Below are positions 1-12,300 of a stretch of DNA of 64,000 nt, piece by piece. The notes below the pieces were generated by a model. That model searched no databases and had not been told where the DNA came from. It saw only the letters and a program-made list of their open reading frames with translations. A program made the translations under genes and the position numbers. Within the stretch, counting starts at the first letter, position 1, and each line of letters opens with the position of its first letter. The DNA lies in assembly GCA_016801885.1 (NCBI GenBank), contig CM028896.1, forward strand, positions 2,852,001-2,916,000, in the 5' to 3' direction. This stretch comes from Toxotes chatareus. Taxonomy: Eukaryota > Chordata > Actinopteri > Toxotidae.

Positions 1-1555
1 ATGGGGGAAATGTCAACCAGCATTTTATACAGTTTTGTTTCTTTAACCTCTGAACTAATTAAGACGAAGCAGGGGAATGTTCCCTTTAATTTACTGAATT
101 AACTGGAGCCCATAACGCTTTTGTTTTCAAAATATTCTTGGACGCTAACCAGCTGCAAAATTGCTTTGACACACAGTGTGGATGGAACTGATTTTGACAT
201 TTTAAGCAAAGCTATTTGTGCTAAGATATGTCAGGTGTGAAGTGTTGTGCAGGAAACGACTTGCTCGGTGGGATTTATTAGAACAGGAATGTATAATGCA
301 TACAATTCTCAATGTCTTGAGAAAACACGTCTTAATTCTCCACCTGTTTTAAATTAGGGTATTGTTGTGTAGCAATGCACAGCACTGCATTGGATTGCAT
401 GGAGTAAAATGTATGACTGAAGCAAACAGAGAGAGATAAGGACTGAGCCTGAAATTAAACAAATAATCAACTGGAGATTTTATGAAACAATAAATCACTT
501 AATAAAGCTGCACTTGCAGGTTGCTTTGCTTTCTGTCCAGCAGTTTTTACTGCTAGTGTTTATAATCCTTTTGACCAGTAGTGTATAATGCCACCCTGAC
601 ATTTCGCTTCATCATTGTGTCCTTATACACATTACCTCAATCAATACAGTAATTTCCTCCTTCCTTTAGTACTAGCTACTAACATTTTTGCAAACAAAAT
701 CAATACTGAGCAAGTCAGAGCCAATTGGTATTGGTATTGGGGCCGATCCGGACATATCTTGATGTATTGTATTGGTTAAAATAAAGTCATACAGTAGTCT
801 TTTGTCCAGTTCAGCCTGCTAGTGCTACGATGCTGCTCTCCATTACCACAGCCATGCTCTAAAGTGTAAGAATTTCTCTGCTACATATGAAATCTGAACA
901 TTGACACTGAGACTGGCAAAATCCATGGATTTGTTAGGCTACAACACAAATTATTATTAGCACAGAGCAGTTTGCAAAACATCAGCAGCTCCTCATTCTT
1001 AGCTGGCGTTGACTGGTGATAATGTCACCAGTAAAGCAGCAGGCTGTAACTTGAAAACAGGCCAAAATAAAACTCATCTGTTGTCTGAACCACTCTCTGA
1101 CCACTCTGTCACACCACAGTACATCTGTGAGTGGACTGTGTTTCTGTAGTTTCCGCAACACAAACGGAGTAAGACCTTTCCTCTCGAGCTGATTGTGTCT
1201 TGGCAGTTTCAGGAACCACATCCTCCCAGTTAATCTTACATTCATATCAATAACTGATATTTTAGAACCAGGACTTCTGGCATTCAGATCAATTAGCTTG
1301 TGAAAAACAAGGTGTGTCAGATCTACAGCTGTTATTTCATGTGTGAGACACATATTTAATCAACACTTTAACAAAAATAAGTATTAGATTGGACTCTGTG
1401 TCAGCAGATATTAAAAGGGATGTGGCTTGGGAATGTTGCCAAAAAAATTTGACTGGGACATTGCTAATTACTGTGATTAATAACAATCAAATATGCCACT
1501 ATTCAGACTTTTCATTCTGCCCTTTATAGAAACTCATAAATTGATTTGAGTGTTC
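1..1555. other. Unassigned AT-rich DNA with one coding-like frame
   Basis: No transposon or RNA gene is recognised here. Around 722-760 the sequence repeats a TTGGTA unit next to CCGATC, which recalls a teleost repeat built on CCGATACC-type units, but the match is short. The only coding-like stretch is an intact minus-strand frame at 982-1353, listed separately. Confidence 0.4.
982..1353 (-). CDS. Unidentified 123-codon open frame (hypothetical)
   Basis: The frame starts at an ATG with an in-frame TGA three codons upstream and runs 123 codons to a stop. The predicted peptide is mixed in composition rather than low complexity: a hydrophobic amphipathic first third, a basic middle containing RLTGRMWFLKLPRHNQLERK, and a tryptophan/arginine-rich part (WCDRVVREWFRQQ) before a cysteine-rich tail. 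I recognise no family. It could be one exon, a fragment of a decayed retroelement, or chance: in 64 kb of AT-rich DNA a frame this long is not improbable. No splice-site pattern or promoter was identified that decides between these. A translated search is the test. Confidence 0.2.
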   Translation of the reverse strand: MCLTHEITAVDLTHLVFHKLIDLNARSPGSKISVIDMNVRLTGRMWFLKLPRHNQLERKGLTPFVLRKLQKHSPLTDVLWCDRVVREWFRQQMSFILACFQVTACCFTGDIITSQRQLRMRSC

Positions 1556-1559
1556 TTGT

Positions 1560-2330
1560 GTGTGCCTGTCGCCAGCTTGGATATTGGTAGTTGCTCCAGT
1601 TTTTACTCTGACATCCTCTTAGGCTTCAGATTGAAAGGGACTGTCCACTGATAGGATATCATGTCTCACAAGTTTCAACTAGGTTGCCTGCTGAAAGTCA
1701 ACGACATTCAGAGGTTCAATGCAAAACCATGCAGAAATTGTATTGTGCCAAAAGGGTCAGTTCTTGTCAAACATCTTTCACTTTCCTCATCATTCCCTCA
1801 ATCCTGAAGGCTCTTTTCAACCCCATGCAAGGCACTGGCAGTGTACAGCCTCACTGAAGGCATGACATTAAGTATGCTATAACAGCTACCTGTTTTTGCC
1901 AGATGCAGTGCTTGGCATTCAGGCCAGAGAATTAAATTTTTGTCTCAGAAGACCAGACAATATTTATTCCTCATGCTGTTGGAGTCCTCTAGGTGCCATT
2001 TGGCAAACTCCAGGCAAGCTGTCATATGCCATTTATTCAGCACCAGTTCCTAGCCACTGTACTACAAGGGCATGATGGATAGAGTGCTACAGAGAGGGCT
2101 GTCCTGTTTGTCTCTGCAGATAAATTCTGATGCTGGTCCTTTTGCATACATCTTTTAGTGAAAAGGCTTGTGAGCTTTACTTCTCCTTATTCCTTATATC
2201 TGTGGTTTGGCTCAGCACCAAACAAGGGTAGCTTATAATCAATTAGATGGCACAAATCTTCTCAAATTCACTGCAGAGATTGATCTGACTAAGTTGGATA
2301 CATCTTGTCTCGATGTCTTGATGGATTTTA
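1560..2330 (-). pseudogene. Tc1/mariner-like transposase relic
   Basis: Read on the minus strand, 1580-2150 gives a broken version of the Tc1-family transposase. The clearest part is the block that in intact fish Tc1 elements reads roughly WSDETKIELFGLNAKR: here it appears as VWSSETKI, a stop, FSGLNAKHCIW, at about 1895-1960. The preceding block (LAWSLPNGT followed by a stop and RTPTA) matches the family's LEFAKRHLKDS region, and NVMPSVR downstream matches the NTIPTVK region. The second residue of the WSDET box is conserved and the catalytic aspartate is replaced by serine; in-frame stops and frameshifts break the rest. Tc1 enzymes cut and paste DNA at TA sites. This copy cannot make an active enzyme. 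I could not find convincing terminal inverted repeats, so the outer limits are approximate. Confidence 0.72.
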
Positions 2331-2447
2331 ACAGCAAAGGTTGTAAAAGCATATGTGAATGAAATGTTTCCATATGTTGAAAATCAGCTTCTGATCAAAT
2401 AAGTAATGTCTGTTACTGAATCCAAAAAGGGTCCTCAGAACATTAGT

Positions 2448-2467
2448 AAAAAAAAAAAAAAAAAAAA
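2448..2467. repeat. Poly-A run (20 bp)
   Basis: Twenty consecutive A residues on the plus strand, lying between the Tc1-like relic and the L2-type relic. It could be a simple expansion rather than a retrotransposon tail, because the neighbouring LINE reads in the other direction. Confidence 0.9.
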
Positions 2468-2514
2468 CATCTGACAGGGCAGTATTAGTACTGCCTCCTT
2501 TCCAATACAAATAA

Positions 2515-3010
2515 AGTTTTGTTTATTAAACAACCTTACTATTTACAACCCTACGAGCTCCTTCACCAAAAGTTTGTCTTGCATTTTGGAAGAGCTAAAA
2601 GACCCAAAGAGCTGATGGGCCCGAGGAGCCGCCCTGATTCATCGATTGTAAGCACATCAGACAAGTAGACTGACGGAAGTACTTTAAAGACAAGAAAGAG
2701 AATATTTAAACCAATACAGAAACCGATGGGCAACAATGTAAGGACTTTAAATAGGTGCAGTGTGTTCTCTCCTTCTGTTCCTAGTCAACACTCAGGCAGC
2801 AGAGCTCTGTTTCAATAATAAATTATATATAAATAACTTTTTTGGGTAGACTAGATAGGAAAGCATTGCAGTAGTCTAGCCTGGTGGACATATAACTGTG
2901 CATCAGGTGGGCTATTTTGACCTGATGAAGGTGCAATATGAAACATTAAGGGAACACAATCCATCCTGAGGGAGACACTAATGCCTGTGCAAATTTAATG
3001 GAAATCCAGC
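2515..3010 (-). mobile_element. L2/CR1-type LINE relic, 3' part
   Basis: On the minus strand this segment covers the end of a LINE reverse transcriptase. At 2857-2885 the reverse complement encodes RLDYCNAF, the LDYCNAL box that follows the RT catalytic core in fish L2-type elements; just before it PPDAQLYVH fits the preceding helix after a frameshift. Further on, at about 2580-2680, YLSDVLTIDESGRLLGPISS and LALPKCKTNF match the C-terminal YLSDLL...SLRSSGAGLL...VPRSRTK block. The element ends near 2515 in an AATAAA-like A/T-rich 3' end. Frameshifts and stops separate the blocks, so it is dead. It is 5' truncated, as most LINE copies are, which reflects incomplete target-primed reverse transcription. 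The clade (L2 versus a close relative) is inferred from the motif style only. Confidence 0.72.
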
Positions 3011-3404
3011 CAACAGTTGTTGAGACCTTTTAGTAAAATTCAGTTTTTTTCAAAATTCAGTTTCAAATTTCAGTAAAAAAGATTACTCCAAAACATATTA
3101 CTTGATGCACAATCATGAGGTGAGGTGACACTCACTCCTCTGTGAGAGCCATTGTAATGCATAGTGAGTATGGTGGCAAATGCTACGTCTGGTGATCCTT
3201 GAAGGTTGCCCTTTACGAAGTGAAGAGTTAGTGCACCTATTCAGCTGTGCTATGACTCTCCAGGTGATGCGACAGGAGTGGCACCCTGTGTCTAGAGATT
3301 TTTGAAAGGTGAAAAGTTTCACATAGTACATAATGGTAAACTAACCCACCCACAGATCAGAAAAAAATCCTCCGGAAAAAAAAAGAAAGCTCCTTTCAGA
3401 AACC

Positions 3405-3545
3405 ATCCAGGTGTCCTTGAGCAAGATACCAAATCCTTAGCAGCTGCAGTGGCTCTGCTCTGCTGCTGATTCTTACCTCTTGGTAGCGTGTGGAGGAGGA
3501 GGCAGAAAGGCAATTACCCAACAGGGATCAATAAAGTATTATGTT
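3405..3545 (+). repeat. LINE/SINE 3'-tail-like repeat
   Basis: The segment begins with GTCCTTGAGCAAGATACC and ends with GGGATCAATAAAGTATT. I recognise this as the layout of a very common fish repeat (GTCCTTGAGCAAGACAC ... GTGGGATTAATAAAGG) that forms the 3' part of several LINEs and SINEs. The middle, with GCTCTGCTGCTG, fits the variable part of that repeat. No tRNA-like head was seen upstream, so I cannot say whether it was a SINE or a 5'-truncated LINE. Confidence 0.5.
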
Positions 3546-6500
3546 AATTTCTTTTTTGAGTCCAGGGCTACAGTTTTCTTGCTGAAATGTTCCGAGAGTC
3601 TCAGAGAAATGGTCTTTTGAGATAATAAAAAATGAACTATTGCTGTATTTGAATTGAAAAACCTCTTTCAGTTAAACAGATGCTGTTTGTGGGATAATGG
3701 CAGTAGAACTGATAGATCCACACTCCTTGTAGACATGCACAATCTTTCATCTACCTGAGATACCAAGGGCCAAGGGCACGGCCAGTCAGAGTGATGAATT
3801 TCCCCCATTAACGTCTCCCTCCCTTATCAAATGCATTTTCACAGTTCTAAACACAACCATATGAAAAGCTCTTGCTACAGGAGTCAGTGCTGTTCCCTTT
3901 GATTAGTGCTTTGGCTTGAGGAGCTTGTGACATGAGAGAGGAAGTGAATAGGCTACAGATGTCTATCACATACAGTTAAGCTTCCCAGGCGTTTGTAAGG
4001 TAGTGTTTGATTTCAAAGGCTCCAGCCATTGAGCGTAGGTCTTGATCAGTTACGCTATCTCCAAACGCAGCTGGAGGCATTTTATATCTGGCTCCTTGAT
4101 TTTGTTCTTAAGCATTCTTCTTGCAACTATCTTCCAATGCTTGCTGAAGCAGCCATGAGAAGCTTCTGTCAGGGATTGTTTGCTCTGCCAAGGTGTGATG
4201 GAGTGGACTGGGTCCCTCCTGTGTCCTCGTCATCGTGTCATTCACTGACGGCTTCATGTTGAGTCACTAAGTTATTCCACCCCAGGGAGTGACAGCCTCA
4301 CATATATATCCTCATAACATTTGTCACTCATCCATGCAGCCATGTGCCAAAGGCTGCCATCTTTCCCTGTTTTCATGTTCGTACATGGCATCAGAGTTAC
4401 ATGTTGCATCCTATGGCATAACCATATGTGAAAAGCCCCTTCATCAGTTACATTACATTAATGTGCTTCGAATAAGCCTTCGAGAAAATTTTCTATAGAT
4501 GTAACAATGGTAATTTTATTATCTCCTAGTAATATTTTTGTAACCCTTCCAATATGACTCCACAGAGGTTAAATATGCGGTGAGAGATCCTAAATACATG
4601 TCCTGTTCCGCCTTCTGAACTGTAATAATTGTGTCATTTGGATATCGTTTCATATGCACAAAGAAAATAAAATGTGTTTAATGAACTGTGGCATACTGTC
4701 AATGAGCCAAGTTATCAAGGAGTTTTTTTTTTTCATGTCAGATCAGTATTATGTTTTCGTTCATTTTCTTTCCCTTGCTGTGTGGGGAAAAAAAAGAGAG
4801 AATCCACAGCCAAGTCAGTGGCACTGTGAAGCTGTACTTAGACACAGAAATAGTACACGCTGATGTTCGGTAAGTGGATGTTTCTCACGCTCACCATCTC
4901 AGTTTTTTTGCTTTAGCATGTTAATATTAGCTAATTAGCTCCAAACACTATTCAGTTGAGGTCGACTGGACTGAAACTGGTTTAAAAGGTTATCTGAGGG
5001 GATTTTCAAGGTGTTTTTGTCATAAACCAACGTTGTGGATCCATTCAGTTTCATTGTAGCTTGATGCTTGATGAAATGGTCAGCGATCACCAAATTCATT
5101 AGATTAGATTCATGTGAAACATCTTTACCAAGTGTGGGCCCATAAAGACAGGAGAAAGGAATGAGATCCCCAAAGTCTAGATGCTGTAAAGTAAAGTCAG
5201 CAGGAGTACGATGGAAGCTCTCATTTTAACCACCTGGAACATCGTGAGGGTAATGGGAAGGTGGTGGGCGGCACAACAGTACATTTAAAAGAAGAAATGA
5301 CAGGATTGCGGTGATATATAGGGATGTCAGAATTTGTGAGTGAAGGACTTTGACGGCATGGCAAAGAAGAAATATTTCATCCATTTGTGTGAGGCAAGGA
5401 AAGATGTGAAAGAAAAAATATTTCGTTTCTGAAAGCTTCATATGAGAATAACAGCTTATCATCTTATTTTTAACCATGGCTACACTCTGTTGGAAATAGG
5501 CAGCAGAATTATATATTGTAACTAAAAGATAATGAATTTGATGAAGGGAGTCAAAAAGTTCTCAATAGCAGCTCAAAGGCTTGAAAGTGGAAAGTGCAGC
5601 ACACCTTTGTAATCACCACTGATATCAGTCCTGTTTTTCACATCCCATTTGAGAGTCTTCAGCTGTTTGAAGGGTATTAATCATAGTATTTGGTTGATAC
5701 AGTGAGTTACAGAGATTATAAAACCAAGGCTATATGAAAGAGCTTCTTTAGTTTGACATATCAATAATAATCTTTTATGACAAGGATGAGAACAAACCTG
5801 CGAGATGGCATTCGTGCTCTTAAATACAGGGTTCAGATGGAAGGTGCTGGAATAAAAATATTGATTTAATCCCATACCCTTCTTCATCTGAGTTAATGAA
5901 TCATTATTTTCACGTACGTACCCCGAGGATAGATAAAGTATTGTCTGACTGGTCCAGTGCATTGGATGATTAGCACTCTCATTAAGAGTGGAGCTGAAGT
6001 GTGTAAATCTCCAGAGAGATGGAACATCGAGAGCAGTTGTACAAGCAATGTGTGCAGCCATGACACACACCGTCTGCACCGTCACTGTCTGGTGTTTACT
6101 TCCTGGCACGTAGCACCACCATAAGCCACTTTAATTCCTCGTTTTCATTAAAAAAAAAAAACAAAAAAAACAAGATAGACTACACACTGCAACTTAAACT
6201 TTGGACCTTTTAAGGTTATATTCAAATCACAAGGCATCAATTCAAGATCTTTATATCAAAGTTTTTTTGATAGTTGGACATATTTGTTCAAGAACATAAC
6301 GCATGTACCAATCTGACCTGACAGCCTTATCAGAAAGACATGCCTGCACAGTGTAAGAATGACAAGGGATGTCACATCCATCCTGAAGTACTCATTGCCC
6401 ACTGACATGGCAATGCTGATATGAATTAGGATTTGAGCTTCATGATAGAGTCACATGTAGGTCACGTACAAAAAAAAAAGGACTTTAAAGAGTGATAGCA

Positions 6501-7570
6501 ATATTAATGAAAGTTCAGTCTAGAGAAAGATGAAATAGTTTTCTGTTTGTCTTACGGTCACTTGCACAAAGACAGTGACACGTGATATAACACATGTAAA
6601 CCATAAAGCTGTCCGCCCCTCAGGAAAAGCACACCACTCAAAATTAAAGCTTTTAACAGCTGCTGCTACTGTACGGCTGAATCTGTTCTGCTGATGAGAG
6701 GACAAACTAAACTCCTCTTTTTTAACGATTGGATAGTATTGATCGCTGATGTTTTACAGCCAGAAGACATATGTGCAGCGTATTCAATGTGGTGTTCATT
6801 AACATCGACTCAACAATTCTGAGCAGAGTTCTGAATCAGTATGAGTGAGTGTGCACTTTTTTGTACTGATACAATTTTGTTTTAGTTTTTTTCTACAAAT
6901 GATTATAAATTAGAAAATGGAGACATGCTGTGAATTCAAAGAACATAAAAAACCATTACATTAAAGCATTCACACTTTTCTAATGTAATGGTAAAATAAT
7001 TTGACCTAACCTATATATTATTTATTTATTGGAGGACAGTCTCAACATATGACAGTTTTTTTTTCTTTAGAATACGAAGAACAGAATAATAAAAGTGCGT
7101 TTGTATACTGGATTAGAACTTTCATTTTATTGTCAAAATTTAGCACAAGGAAAAAACAGGCACAGCTGAAACATCTGTGGTATTGCGTTTAAATATCACA
7201 CCACTCTCTGGGACATTTCACGTGTCAGTTTTTTTTAATGCATTTTAAGCAGTTCCTTTCCAGTTCTTCTGAAGACTCTTATGACATGTTTGTCCAGAAT
7301 GATATAAAACCAAATGACACCCAGAATTTCAAAGTGCTGGGTAACAGACTGGGACAGGGACAGATATCTTCACAGATACAGATGGACAGCTCAACAAACA
7401 CAAATTACTACAGGACACTATTCAAAATATTGTAGGAAACCATCTGGAGAGGTTGCTCTGTTTACAGTAATCAAAACAAAAGCTAATGTATGTGACAGAG
7501 ATTGGTAGAGGTGGGGTGTCACATGACAGAAAAAATACAGTAGCCATGTTACACCTCAACCATCTTGGGG
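3546..7570. other. No recognised gene or transposon
   Basis: AT-rich DNA with short homopolymers (for example 6150-6170 and 6470-6479) and scattered chance frames, the longest 142 codons at 5681-6109 on the minus strand. I see no RT, transposase or terminal-repeat signature. It may hold unrecognised old repeats. Confidence 0.4.
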
Positions 7571-7889
7571 TGGGAGTACTGCAGCACAATTGTTTATTAG
7601 TATATTCTTTTTTTTAACAGTTATTTTTAGGAGACAGAAGATTACATAAAGGGGGGCACGTGATGGGCACCACAGTGCCCCCACTTGGCAAAGAGAGGTC
7701 ACAAAAACAAGGTGTACTAATTTTAAGGATCTCTACTGGGTAACCAATATTTGTGTGCAGGAAGTCGTGGAGAAAGTGACAGAGAGAAGGCAACACAACA
7801 CTAACACAAATATATATCTCACAGATCTAGTGGATAATAACTTATAAATGGCACTTGCATAACAAACTTTAATGAGAGAATAGAATTGT

Positions 7890-7975
7890 GTATCGTGTGT
7901 GTGTATGAAAGAGAGAGTGAGTGAGTTAGAGTGAGAAGATGATAGAGAGAGTGGAAGTAAGGGAAAGAGAGAGGA
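7890..7975. repeat. Degenerate GT/GA-rich simple repeat
   Basis: A short GTGTGTGT run is followed by about 70 bp of interrupted GA repeats (GAAAGAGAGAGTGAGTGAG and similar units) with an almost pure-purine plus strand. It is an ordinary imperfect microsatellite; there is no transposon boundary at either side. Confidence 0.8.
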
Positions 7976-9870
7976 ATCCATCCAGGAACATCCTTATATT
8001 TTATAGGAAAATAAGCTGAAGAGAGTGAAGTGATGAAAGCAAACCCGTGTAGTTAACTTGAACTACTTTGATCTTCTTCTGTGACCTGCTTTGGCGCTGA
8101 CCTTTGCCCTCTCTGTTAAAGCATCCATCATTCACAGAGCTGGGTCGAGGACGTGGCAACCCCATTTTCCCTCCCTTGCACAACTCAGGAACACCTGCTT
8201 AGTTACTCAAGTGGAGAACAGTGCAGGTGGGGCTGAACACGGGGGCTGCAGAGATTTCATGCATTCAGCCACCTTTCCATACAACTGGCTTTTCACCTCA
8301 ACAAACTTTATAACTCACATTTTGCTTTTTGAAACCTGTTGTCCATTTTATATTTATGACAATAAAATAGTGTATATAAATTAGCAATGAGTGATGTGCA
8401 CAGTTTTAAAGAGGCATTTGAAAAACACTTTACCATTTCATTTTCACTCTAAGTACTGCTGGTAGGGATGTCAGTATGGATAGAAGCAGTTCAAGCTTAC
8501 AGGCCTCAGGCAGTCTGACTTTTTTTTTCCGAACTCTCCCGAACAATTTTTATTTACATGTATCTAAGGTATTAAAGCCCATCTTTGCCACTGCAAGTTA
8601 AAGCCTTTTGGTATAGATCGAAGAGCAAAACATTATTCATCAGCGGTTATGTTAAACAGCAATGAGCAATGACATGTAAATATACAAGTGTGGGATTTGT
8701 GGAGCAGGATGAATCAGTACAGAAGGGCTAAATGCCATTTTGTTTTCTCCTTATACAGAGGGTTATTTCTATGAATATTTGCCTGTATTTTAATTTATGT
8801 ATTATTACATTTTAATACAGTGAAAACCAGATACACGTGCTGAGTTTTGAAGGAAGTCCAATTTGACAACTAATCAGAAAAGGTCAAAAAATAGTAAATA
8901 ACCAGATACTATAATCATTTGATAGGAAAAAGAAACCCTCAACTGGTTTGGGTTTATGAGGAGCTTATGAAACACTTGCCAACTCCCTGGTAGAGTCAGT
9001 TATTACTTTATTATTATGTGGTTTGGAAATCTTTCCACAAGTGACAAGGATGGGTTGCGTAACAGTAAAAGTGGCCAGCAGGAACATTGGTGTTAAACTG
9101 CCTGAGCTGCCTCACATGTTAACCAAGAGAGTGATTTCAAAGGCTTGAAAGATTTCTGAGTGTCCTCTTCATCTCTGAAGAGTTTGAACTTCTCTCCTCT
9201 AAAGCTGCAGCGGGGTGAGGAACTGTTTTATCTTACATGCAGTTGAAGATGAGCCTTACATATAAAAAAAATAATGGGTCAACGGTCATGGTGTGGTGAT
9301 GATATTTTAACTGTTTTAACTTGGGATAGATGGTGGTTGGATGTACTTCATGTTTTATTTCATGCTGTCAGTTTTTCAGCTTGTTTTATGTGGCTGCTCT
9401 GCCTCGACTCAAATTGTGTTTGTGTACTTAGATGGTAGGCTTTGCATATGTTTCATGCATGTTTGCTTGTATGAAAAGGAGGACCCTAATGCACCTTGAT
9501 CTGTGGTAATCATTTTTGATATTAATGAGGAATTAAATGAAAAACTGATGGCTTGCAGTGACAAACCTACAGAGAATCACCACCCAAATCTGCAGATCTA
9601 CACAGTTTTTAGCTTCTTTTAGCTCATTCTTTGGGTTTGACAACACATTTACTTTATTTTTGCAAGCAGTTGCCTGTGTATATCATAATAATGAGACATG
9701 GAGACATGGAGCAACATTATCAAAATTCAACTCTCATTTTAGCTCTTTTAGTAAACACTGAGGGAACTATCTCGCTGTCTTCAGCTGCTAAATGTCTGCT
9801 GTTTGCTATTGGGCAGGTAGCATACAGTGAGCTTTTTCACTTAAAACAGCTGCCTGCTGTGGTGAGAAAT
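7976..9870. other. No recognised gene or transposon
   Basis: Unassigned AT-rich DNA. Only chance-length frames (under 115 codons) and short T runs are visible. Confidence 0.4.
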
Positions 9871-12300
9871 GAGGTTGATAAGAGGCAAAGCAATTTTATT
9901 CATATTACAACATTCAGACACAAGGCAATCCAAAGGGCTTTACTGAGAGATATAGAAATAAATTAAAAATGAGACATTAAGAAGACATTAAAATTACATT
10001 TAAAGGACAATGAAAACAGAAACAAAAGCAAAAACACAGAAATACATTAAAAATAAGATATTAAGAAGACATTAAAGGAGCAGTGTGTAGGATTTAGGGG
10101 GATCTATTGGTAGAGAAAGAATATAATAACCAAAATTGTGTTTTCATTAGTGGATAATCACCTGAAACTAAGACATGTTGTGTTTTTGTTTTTTGTTTTT
10201 TCAGCTTACACTGGGTCCTTCATATCTACATAGTAAGTGGGTCCTCTTTGAAGGAGACCGTGTTGCACTGCCAAACACTGGATCTAGACAGGGCCTTTTG
10301 CATTTTTTACATTACCTGAAGGCCACTGTAGGTTCTCCTACACACTTGGCAAGGGAGGGGTGAGAGGAAGGGTATTTTTTGGTTGCAATCTCACCACTAT
10401 ATGTCACTGAATCCTTCACATTGGTCCTTTAAAACTGCATTTTAAACACAATAAAAAGAAGTTACATATTACATTCACTGTAAAGCTGTAGCAAGCAATC
10501 ATGTTTTAAGCCCTGATTGAAATGAGCTGACAGTTTTAGCAGACCTCAGGTATCCAGGGAACTCTTTCCACAGGTGGGAAACATAGAAGCTGAAAGCTGC
10601 TTCACCTGGCTTGGTTTTGATTTTAGGATCACGGAGTCTCACCTGCCTCAGATGACCTGAGGGGTTCGGGTGCTTTGTAATGTAACATTTAGTGCTTTAC
10701 AGACAAGTAGTAGGATTTTAAAAATCTGTCCTTTGACACACAGGAGGCCAGTGCAGTGATTTAAGGACCGGTGTAATGTGCTCCACTTTCTTGGTGGTAG
10801 TGAGGACTCTGACAGTGGTGTTATAGATGAGCTGCACCTATCAGGTTTATTTATTTATTTATTTTTTTGGTACTAAGACACCATTACATTAGTCTAAAGG
10901 TTTTAATACAATAGTCTCAAAGAGTTTGTTTTGCACCAAGAAAGCATTAGGTTTCTGAAAAACAACCTTTTCAATGAGCTTTCCTAAAAAAAAAAAATAA
11001 TAAAAATCCATGTTTCATATGGGCCTGTAGTTATTTATTACTGAGGCATCCAGGTTAGGCTTTTTTAAAAAAGAGGTTTAATAACTGCAGTCTTTGGGGG
11101 CCATGGACAAAATGCCTGTTTGAAGAGAACTATTGACTATCTGCAGTACATCTGATACTACGCCGTTAAAACATCTTTAAAGAAGCTTGTATGCAGTGTC
11201 AAGCCAGCAGGTAGTAGGCCTGAGGTGCTGAACAATTTCTGTGAAGGGTGTATAAGCTATGGGGGTGAAAATGTGCCAAATTAACTAGAGTAGACTTGTG
11301 GAGGCAAAGGCGATACAGCCATTTTGCCTGAGATGGAGTTACAGTTATCCTCAGAATCCTATCTGTGAGAAAAGTCATAATGTAAAGTCATTACATGAGT
11401 TGGTGGATGATAAATTCAGGTGGGCCTGATGCTGAGGAATTTGTCAGGCAGTGAATAAGGTGCATTCATTATTGTTATTTTTAATAATAATCTCTGACAA
11501 AAAAGGACTGCCGTGCCTCTTTTAGTTCCAAGTTATAGATGCATCGTCTCTTTTTATAGATGTCATAATTAATCAGTTTTTTTTTTTTTTTTAACCGCCT
11601 GCATTCTGCCTGTCTACGCTTTCTTTTTTGAGCTTTAACCAGTGTGGCATTCCATGTTGCGTTTTACTCACCAGAGATGACTTTGATCTTCACGGGGGCA
11701 GTGGCATCAATAACATTCAAAACTTTGGAACTAAAGCCGTCTACGAGATCAGCAAACAGAACTGAAGGCAGAGCAGGTGTGGGTGTAAACGCGTGGGTGG
11801 ATAATAGACAGGTGTTTTCAGGAATTTAGCACTTTCTGATTTGAGTCTCTGCTTTACTTCTGCTGGTTTCAGCAGAGATGGCCATTTTAAAGAAAGCACA
11901 CTAATGATCAGAAAGGGCAACATCAGTCACCACGGCCTCGGAAATGTGCCGACTTTTGGAAATAATTAGGTCTAAAATACGTCCCTTATAATGTGTTGAA
12001 TCTCTTAAATGCTGGGAATGTCCAAAGTTATCCATGGTGCAGAAAAGTTCTTTAGCACTTACATCTTTGGGATTATTAATGTGAATATATTACCTGCTAT
12101 AACAATACAGTTAAAGCAGTCAATATACACGTCAGACAGTAGTCTTTGTAGGTTAAGCACCTCTTTAGTGCTACACATTATCTTTGATCCATGGCTAAAA
12201 TAAACATATTGCTTGGGACAGTTTTAAAAACCAATCAAATTGAAACTCCTACTTTAGACAAATCTCCATAACAGGTGCCTGTGGTACAATGGGCTCGCCT
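9871..12300 (-). mobile_element. L2-type LINE, internally deleted, 3' end at low coordinate
   Basis: Minus-strand relic of a non-LTR retrotransposon, readable from endonuclease to 3' tail. In order: end of the apurinic-like endonuclease (about 11900-12290; DSTHYKGRILDLIISKSRHI then TDVALSDH); the linker (about 11480-11720; INYDIYKKRRCIYNLELKEA); the start of the RT (about 11040-11200; LQIVNSSLQTGI, TAVIKPLF); GKLIEKVVFQ and FLVQNKLFETI (about 10910-10985); then directly an LD-stop-CNGVLV box, so most RT fingers and palm, including the YxDD site, are missing. The C-terminus (10500-10850) has TKKVEHITPVLKSLHW, then FSFYVSHLWKEFPGYLRSA, and its stop codon is at 10499-10501. The 3' UTR, with the AAAGCCCTTTGGATTGCC and AATAAAATTG tail typical of the family, runs to about 9871 and holds a MITE. 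Frameshifts and stops add to the deletion. Not mobile; the 5' end is truncated. Confidence 0.85.
10076..10428. mobile_element. 353-bp TTAA-flanked MITE, family 1
   Basis: A short non-autonomous DNA transposon inserted in the 3' UTR of the surrounding LINE. The termini are imperfect inverted repeats: AGGAGCAGTGTGTAGGATTT at the left, and the reverse complement of the right end starts AGGACCAATGTGAAGGATTC; 18 of the outer 22 positions agree. Both sides carry TTAA (10072-10075 and 10429-10432), the expected target duplication of piggyBac- and Kolobok-type transposases. The internal sequence, including GTTCTCCTACACACTTGG and TCACCACTATATGTCACT, matches a family I know as abundant in percomorph genomes. 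No coding capacity. Which superfamily mobilised it is inferred only from the TTAA site; the ends are not the CCY of classical piggyBac. Confidence 0.82.

Noticed and set aside
5681..6109. 142-codon minus-strand frame
   Set aside because: No recognisable motif, no splice or promoter context, and a length that can arise by chance in 64 kb.
7655..7690. CTCF-like string on the minus strand near CAGTGCCCCCACTTGG
   Set aside because: It departs from the core consensus at several positions.
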